Positions 58,519-64,000 of a stretch of DNA of 64,000 nt are shown piece after piece; position 1 is the stretch's first letter; each line of letters starts with the position of its first letter. The stretch spans positions 28,349 to 92,348 of the forward strand of contig JASKOT010000047.1 of the NCBI GenBank assembly GCA_032158125.1, in the 5' to 3' direction. Under the pieces are notes generated by a model that made no database searches, was not told the origin of the DNA, and saw only the letters and a list, made by a program, of their open reading frames with translations. Position numbers and translations under genes: made by a program. Source of the stretch: Papiliotrema nemorosa. Taxonomy: Eukaryota > Basidiomycota > Tremellomycetes > Tremellales > Rhynchogastremaceae.

Positions 58519-59496
58519 AATTGGGTGGGGGCAGTCTACGATGCGGTCACGAGTGGAAGACGCAAAGGACCTCACATGAAGTGTGACTTTGAAAAGAGAT
58601 TCCAGCCAAAACAATTCAAGAGTGAATCAGAACAAGCCGAAAACAGCGGGTTCCTCCGTCATCATAATTTATTAGTGGCACAGTTCGACCGTGTCTGGAG
58701 GCTCATGTATATCAGAGCCTCCAAGCTATGTACTTTGATCGTTTCTCACATTCAGTACGCAAAGAGCCCTAGTCTCTCCTCGTTCATTTTGGCCATGCAG
58801 CGACTTGCCCCGCTCTTGTCACATTGATCATACTCATCACAGTAGGCGTCCATTCCCTCTTGTTCATCTTCATGGGATGAAGGAGAACAAGCGGGAGGAT
58901 GACAAGGGTATCCAGCACTGTCTTGATAGGAAGCTGCTGATTTCAAGCAATGTCCACGACTCCTCATTCAAAACAGATTTGTTGATCCGCCCTGCCGAGC
59001 CAATAAATAGGGTGACGAAAAGAATCGTAACTCGCATTGGGTGATGTAGTCAATAAATACCAAGCTCCTTGAAAGCTATCCCTCGTCCTGGGTGATTCCC
59101 CGGAGATAGTCTGTAAGGGTCATATTGCCATTTCTTCTCCACACCGCAAGCACGCATTCGACCGCAGGTCGCATAGTTTGAAGACACATCGTGCTTCCAG
59201 GCATGCGACGCTGTAAATCAGACTCACTAATAGGCCATCTAACTGCCGAGCTGCAGTACTCTCCGATGTACTTTCTTCTCGCGGGCGGGGTTCTGGGATT
59301 CACGGCATAAAACTTTCCGAGATCCGCGCGGCTAGCGGGCCGCGATGACAAGTGACCGAGTAGCTCAATTTGTCTTCAATTACTCTCCGAGCTCGGTATA
59401 ACATCTCTGACCTAAGATCCGCTGCAATTGATCTTCATGGCCTTTTGTATATAAGCGGAGCACAAAAGCCGGGGTAATTTCACGATCCTGTTCAAC
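58519..59496. other. divergent intergenic region, regulator / inositol-type transporter
   Basis: Nearly 1 kb between the regulator start and the transporter start. It carries a TATATAAG at 59448-59455. Small open frames show no domains. It is long for this gene-dense window and may contain regulator-binding sites. Confidence 0.5.
59448..59455 (+). promoter_or_regulatory. putative TATA element of inositol-type transporter gene
   Basis: TATATAAG 49 bases before the ATG at 59497, a strong consensus match. Confidence 0.55.
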
Positions 59497-61407
59497 ATGT
59501 CTGGAATAAACGACATCATGACTGTCCCCACACCCTCGACTTGTGGCGCCCCAGAGCCCTTGAAAGATTCTGACGTTTATTTGTCGGAGAACGGCATGAT
59601 CATCGTGCGTCTTTCGGATATGTAGGAAGAGATTGCGGACTTGCTGATGCATTTTTAGGACGAAACGCTTATCAAAGCTGAATCGGAAGACAAGATGACC
59701 CCGTATCTCACCTTTCTCATCGCTGCCTCCGCTTTGGGCGGATTCCTTTACGGCTATGACACAGGTGTCATTGGTGTAGCGCTCCCCTACGTTGGCAGTC
59801 AATTCGGTGGTCGAGAATTGACCTACCAAGAAAAGGAGATAGCCACCGCTGCTTGTACGATCGGTTCGATCATTGGAGCAGCCATTCTGGGCTTCTTCGC
59901 CGATCGCTGGGGAAGAAAATGGTGTCTTGGTATCGCTGATGTCTTGTGAGTAGAGTTCAAAATCGACTCCATTCGACAACTGATCAATACAGCTTTACCA
60001 TTGGTGCAATTGTGATCGCTTTTAGTTTCTCGCTTGGTCAGCTCATAGCCGGACGGCTTATTCTGGGTGTCGGGGTAGGAGGTGCCGCGGTGATCTGCCC
60101 ATTGTAGTGAGTGGACGTCAAAATTGTCGACCATACTGATTGCCCAGCATCACGGAATTATCCCCGACAGCTTGTCGTGGACGTTGCGTGGGGACCAACG
60201 GCTTCATGATCCCCTTCGGGCAGACGGTTTCGGTCGCCATTGGGGCGGGCATGATCAACGTGAAGCACAACTGGCGTATCCTGTGTAAGTCGTGAACTCG
60301 TTGCCGAAATGGAAATCTGACCTTGAGTCGGTCTTGGAGTCGTTCCATCCATTATCCAGCTCGCATTATTTCATTACCTGCCGGAGTCTCCGCGAGTTCT
60401 CGTGCTGAGGGGGGACGATGTGCAGGCTAAAGCCGTACTGCAGAGGATCTATCCTTTCGCTACCGACAGCATCATTGATCTCAAATTGCAAGTAATGAAG
60501 CATCACATCGAGGCTTCGACTGCTCTGGAACGAAGCACCACGTTCCGGGAAAGAATCACGAAACTGTGGAAGCACAAGCCTTACCGCCGATCCATCTTCA
60601 CTGTCTGTCTCATCCAAGTCTTTGGTCAATTCACAGGCTACAACACCCTGCTTTACTACGCCGGCGACCTCTTCGGCTTGTTGGGGCTGTCAAATCCCTC
60701 GGTCGGGGGTTTGATCCCTTCAATTACCAACACCTTTTTCTTACTTTGTGGAATGATCATGGTCGACCGAATTGGACGCCGAGGACTATTGATGAAGCTC
60801 GGACCCGTTATGGTCGTCGGTCTTTTGTGGTGTCTTGTTGCATTCTACTTCCTTTGTAAGCCTACCGGCGGCTTTTTGGAGAAGGGCTACGACTATCCTC
60901 AACTCAACGTGGGATTGGTCATCGCTGGCATCGTGATATTTGTGGTGGGATTCGGATCGACATACGCTCATTTATGTTGGTATCAATCAGAATATTTGGC
61001 GCTCGAGATTCGGGCGGCAGGATCTGCAATCTCCACCACCGCTTCATTCAGTGCCAATCTGGTCGTAGCGGTGACCTTTTTGACCGAGTTGGAGAATCTC
61101 ACCCCGGCGGGCACGTACGGGCTGTATCTGGGATTCGTCATTATTGGGTTGATTCTAGCATACTTTTGCTATCCGGAAACTAGTACGTGTGTCAGCCAGA
61201 ATCAGGGCGTTCACTGACATCATCATAGAAGAACTTTCTGTAGATGAAGCTCACAGCCTCTTCGAGGACGGATTCGGTGTGAGAAAGTCGGAAAGAATGC
61301 GAAAAGAGAAGAAGGAATTTGCAGCGAGGGCGGAGCACAACGCTCGGGCAATGCCTCAGCCCGAGGCGGGCGAGAAAAGCCTCGTAGCTCACGTGGAGGC
61401 TCTCTAA
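59497..61407 (+). CDS. myo-inositol-type MFS transporter (ITR family)
   Basis: Predicted 12-TM proton-coupled sugar/polyol transporter, most like fungal myo-inositol transporters. The ATG at 59497 starts a cytosolic N-terminus (MSGINDIMTVPTPSTCGAPE...) that joins across an intron (GTGCGT...TTTTAG) to 'DETLIKAESEDKMTPYLTFL'. TM1 follows, 'ALGGFLYGYDTGVIGVALPY', then 'GFFADRWGRKWCLGIADVL', 'AGRLILGVGVGGAAVICPLY' joined across an intron to 'ITELSPTACRGRCVG', 'FHYLPESPRVLVLRG' (PESPR), 'QVFGQFTGYNTLLYYAG', 'MVDRIGRRGLLMKLGP' and a PETS-type end. The C-terminal tail is charged. The G-Y-D-T-G-V-I-G-x-A-L start and the GYNTLLYY block are typical of ITR proteins. Cryptococcus has an expanded ITR family. 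It is convergent with MIOX, so substrate uptake and the first catabolic step are neighbours. Confidence 0.87.
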
Positions 61408-61889
61408 GCTTGGACGAATCAGTCCGCGAGTGGTTTCAGGCCGCGTTCGTACCAATCCATATGTTGGAGCTCAAGATACCCCCTCGCCCCGGCGGTGCGG
61501 TTTCGTCTCCGCTATACATACCCTCAATGATCTTCCATATCAAATCATTTGTAATTGATCTTGCCGAGGGTATGCATCGCATTTCATTCATCATTCATTC
61601 CCAGCACCGATTCTCGGCAAGACCAAGCTGGAGTCTCATCACGTTCTAGTGAGGACCAAGCCTTGAGGCGCCACCACGTTCACCTTCAAACCCTGGGGGA
61701 CGATTCCTGACCCCCTCTTTTCCTCCCCCCTCCCGCGCGCCCTGCCTGAACTACTACCCGAATCGAGTTCGAGTGATCTTACTGTTATGTTGACGATCGT
61801 ATCCCGGCGCAAAGGTTGTTAGTGACAGAGATAGGTCGTACAATCGGTTTCATGTCTATCTACAAAATGATGAAAAGTTACAAAAGCAG
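61408..61889. other. convergent intergenic region, transporter / MIOX
   Basis: About 480 bases between stop codons. No gene recognised; a C-rich stretch near 61715-61740 is notable but unexplained. Confidence 0.5.
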
Positions 61890-62975
61890 CTACCAGTTAA
61901 TCTTTTCCGGGAAGAATTTGGCGATAAGTCCCAGGTAGTATGGCTTGAGTTCTTCTACCACCGGTCTCGAGTCGGACTTTGAATACAGATCATAGGGATT
62001 GAAAGCAAGCACATCTCGAAGAGCGTCTTTGTCGCTTTCGTCCTCAAAGTACTTATAGGCCCCTTCCCGGTGCCAGGGGTAGAATGAGTGGTATCGAATC
62101 ATGTTGAGGGCAGCTTCTGGTAGTCGGGATTGCTCTTTGCATACCATGTACAGGTACTGTGGATCAATCACCGCCCTGCACTGTATTTCTATCTCGACTC
62201 ACCTCATCATGTCCCCATGAGATCATGATGTTCTTAAGGCCGCAATTAGGCGAATAAATGCCATACTTTGTCGAGTACACCGGGTGATGAAGGTCCGGGT
62301 TCTCGGCGAATGTATCAGGGTAGACAATTTTGTCTGTCGGGATTTCGCACCCAGCCACGAAAGTGTCGCCCACGACATCCCATTGACCGTCCGATCCGAA
62401 AAAGTAGAGCAGCTTGCCGAGATCGTGTACTAGCCCAGTGACTTGCATCCATTCTGGCTTTCCATCCTTTCTCATGGCTTCTGCGGTCTGCAGAAGGTGT
62501 TCAATCTGAGTGGCATCCGTGTCTGGGTCAGACGCATCCACCAGGGTGTTAAGAAGCTCCATCGCCTCCCAGACGCCCATTGTAGCTCTAGGCTTTTCAA
62601 AAGCTTTTCTTCGAGCCTCGATGTTGAACTCGACAGTTTGCTTCGTGTGTTGTTCACTTGCGATAAGCTCCACTGTCCGCTAAGAGGGGTAAAATCACCC
62701 ACGTGTAAAATCGCCGAGAGGACTCGTTGGAATCAACAAATTGGCGGAAGGTGTCTTTCTCTTTGGCTGCGTCGAATAGGGACACGGAATAGGCGCTGTC
62801 GTTCAGATTGGCCGAAACGAGCTTCTGAACGTTGATGTCATCGATTGCATCCGATATCAAGTCGAATTTCAGGCCCTTTGGATCTGGTCTGTCAGCATGG
62901 ACTCGGTCTCATATCTTCGAGAAGCTTGCCATCCGATCGAACGAAGTTGCTGATAGTAGGGGTAGCGATGGGCAT
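61890..62975 (-). CDS. myo-inositol oxygenase (MIOX)
   Basis: Predicted cytosolic diiron enzyme converting myo-inositol and O2 to D-glucuronate. The start is set at 62975 because removing a 46-nt GC-AG intron (62884-62929, branch-like CTGAC) joins MPIATPTISNFVRSD to 'DPKGLKFDLISDAIDDI' in frame. Later exons carry 'TFRQFVDSNESSRRFY', 'KQTVEFNIEARRKAF', 'MGVWEAMELLNTLVDASDPD', 'QIEHLLQTAEAMRKDG', 'VTGLVHDLGKLLYFFGSDGQ' (HD motif), 'WDVVGDTFVAGCEI', 'HPVYSTKYGIYSPNCGLKN' and 'MISWGHDE' (iron-ligand His-Asp). Across the next intron comes 'YLYMVCKEQSRLPEAALNMI', then 'YHSFYPWHREGAY' (further His ligands). It ends at 61890, at about 310 residues. All diiron motifs are intact. It is the last gene before the telomere, about 1 kb away. 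Confidence 0.92.
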
Positions 62976-63060
62976 GGTGCAAAGAGACTGAAGCGACTGG
63001 AGGATAGAAGCAAGGACAGTTGAGGATCAATCTTCCCCGCCAACCGCTAGTTCTATCTCT

Positions 63061-63069
63061 TTATATAAG
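63061..63069 (-). promoter_or_regulatory. putative TATA element of MIOX gene
   Basis: CTTATATAA on the minus strand, about 85 bases upstream of the proposed MIOX ATG at 62975. Confidence 0.5.
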
Positions 63070-63710
63070 CCTGCGAGAGGTCGAACATGCCTGAACAGAA
63101 CAGCCGAAAGAAACCCCTTTAAAACCTTCCGATTTAAGTTGTCATTGATCCTCGGAAGGTATATTGCTCGCAGAATGCGTGTCAGTGCATTGTCAGCGCT
63201 GTGTCGATCGCCCAGATAGCTACCTCATCCCTGCGAGTTCGGGATATTAACGATCATCGGGCGGTTGATCACCGTCCTGCAAATCAAGCAATTAGCCTTT
63301 CATGAGGCCGAAGCGTCCTGTTGTCCTGGGCTGCACAACTTGCCCACCTTTTGAGGTCGGAGCTAGCTTGTCCTATCGCATCATCGAGTTGCAAAGGAGC
63401 CTCGGATAGTTTTTGGGTTCGAACGGTGACGGATGCAAGTATTGAAAAGTATCCCCACTGAGTGATCGACTCCAACCGCAAGGAATCGCGAACGATGTTC
63501 GTTATTGACCACCGTCGAGACCTCTGCGAGGGTGTCCTCATAAACCGGGAGATACAGAACCGACTGATAGGTTATTTGTTCCGCCTCCAGTACAACGTGC
63601 ACGAACTTTTATTGACCATGTATCGCCTTTGGCGCTCTTTAAGACACAGTCATCTCTCACAAGTCACAAAGCGTCTCGCTTGACCTCGCTTCGAGCTGAT
63701 CCCTAGGGTT

Positions 63711-63748
63711 CAGGGGGTTACACATCGGTGGTTAGGGGGTTACACATC
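63711..63748 (+). repeat. interstitial telomere-like repeat pair
   Basis: Two copies of agggggttacacatcg (63711-63726 and 63733-63748), 22 bases apart. The second is preceded by TT, making TTAGGGGG. They look like degenerate telomeric sequence embedded in the subtelomere. Confidence 0.75.
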
Positions 63749-63980
63749 GATTCCGGGGTGGGGGGGTCAAAATCCATCTCGTCTCTAACAACATTTCCTG
63801 GTAGAACAACACTGTAGGAATCCATTTCTATCGGTCTCAGAGCTCTACGATCAGTATTGAGTGAGTTATACATGATCTCGGTACTGACCCCCAAGGGTCG
63901 CCACCGACCCCCAAGATTGCCACCCATCACGATCCAAGCTGACTTGCCCAACATGTATGATGCACCGTGTGGGATGAGGG

Positions 63981-64000
63981 TTAGGGGGTTAGGGGGTTAG
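63981..64000 (+). repeat. telomeric repeat array TTAGGGGG (window edge)
   Basis: Two perfect TTAGGGGG units (63981-63988, 63989-63996) followed by TTAG at the last base, preceded by a partial AGGG. This is the unit reported for Cryptococcus telomeres, in the expected 5' to 3' G-rich orientation at a right chromosome end. The array probably continues beyond the window. Confidence 0.85.

Larger units (their letters stand above)
62976..63980. other. subtelomeric region upstream of MIOX
   Basis: About 1 kb between MIOX and the terminal repeats. It holds the MIOX promoter, then sequence with telomere-like islands (63711-63748) and a duplicated GACCCCCAAG motif (about 63886-63915). No gene is supported. 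Confidence 0.55.

Noticed and set aside
61715..61745. C-rich stretch as a telomere-like or G-quadruplex element
   Set aside because: It does not contain CCCCCTAA units and is a simple pyrimidine-rich tract between convergent genes.

Overview
The window is fungal nuclear DNA, most likely from a tremellomycete basidiomycete yeast (Cryptococcus/Kwoniella/Tremella relatives). Four things point there: about 32 protein genes at roughly one per 2 kb; many very short introns (about 36-60 nt, GT-AG with an occasional GC-AG) that must be removed to keep reading frames; a CAP10/GT90 capsule-type glycosyltransferase; and a right end that finishes in TTAGGGGG repeats, the telomere unit known from Cryptococcus. 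The right end is therefore the chromosome end or very close to it. I saw no clear transposon, rRNA or CRISPR array, and I could not screen rigorously for tRNAs.

Layout. 0-9 kb: a truncated flavocytochrome b2 (L-lactate dehydrogenase), a GH13 alpha-glucosidase, a small secreted protein, a short-chain dehydrogenase and a Zn2Cys6 regulator. 9-12.6 kb: a sugar transporter divergent from an AnmK-family 1,6-anhydrosugar kinase that resembles yeast levoglucosan kinase. 12.9-24.9 kb: a lactam/5-oxoproline-type block made of a biotin carboxylase-carboxyltransferase-biotinyl fusion (LamA/urea-carboxylase-like, no allophanate hydrolase), a polysaccharide-deacetylase-fold hydrolase, LamB/PxpA, an AAAP amino acid transporter and a Zn2Cys6 regulator. 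25-34 kb: CAP10, a GH43 glycosidase, cytochrome b561 divergent from a Ctr copper transporter, a pectin methylesterase and a glycerophosphoinositol-type transporter. 34-41.5 kb: an amino acid permease, a divergent Zn2Cys6 regulator, a D-serine dehydratase-like enzyme and a divergent RidA protein. 41.7-51 kb: a ferritin-like secreted protein, a GNAT acetyltransferase, an arrestin-like protein, an intronless GH20 hexosaminidase and an Atg22-type vacuolar transporter. 51.1-53.1 kb is gene-poor.

53-63 kb, next to the telomere: a short-chain dehydrogenase, a sugar-phosphate-isomerase-like TIM barrel, a Zn2Cys6 regulator, an inositol-type transporter and myo-inositol oxygenase. This reads as a subtelomeric myo-inositol utilisation cluster.

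The region as a whole is a set of nutrient modules, each pairing a transporter with catabolic enzymes and often a regulator. The most interesting are the transporter/anhydrosugar-kinase pair, the LamA-deacetylase-LamB-permease block, the D-serine dehydratase/RidA pair and the telomere-proximal inositol cluster. Functions come from motif recognition only. Exon boundaries are given where I could check frame and splice sites; others are approximate.
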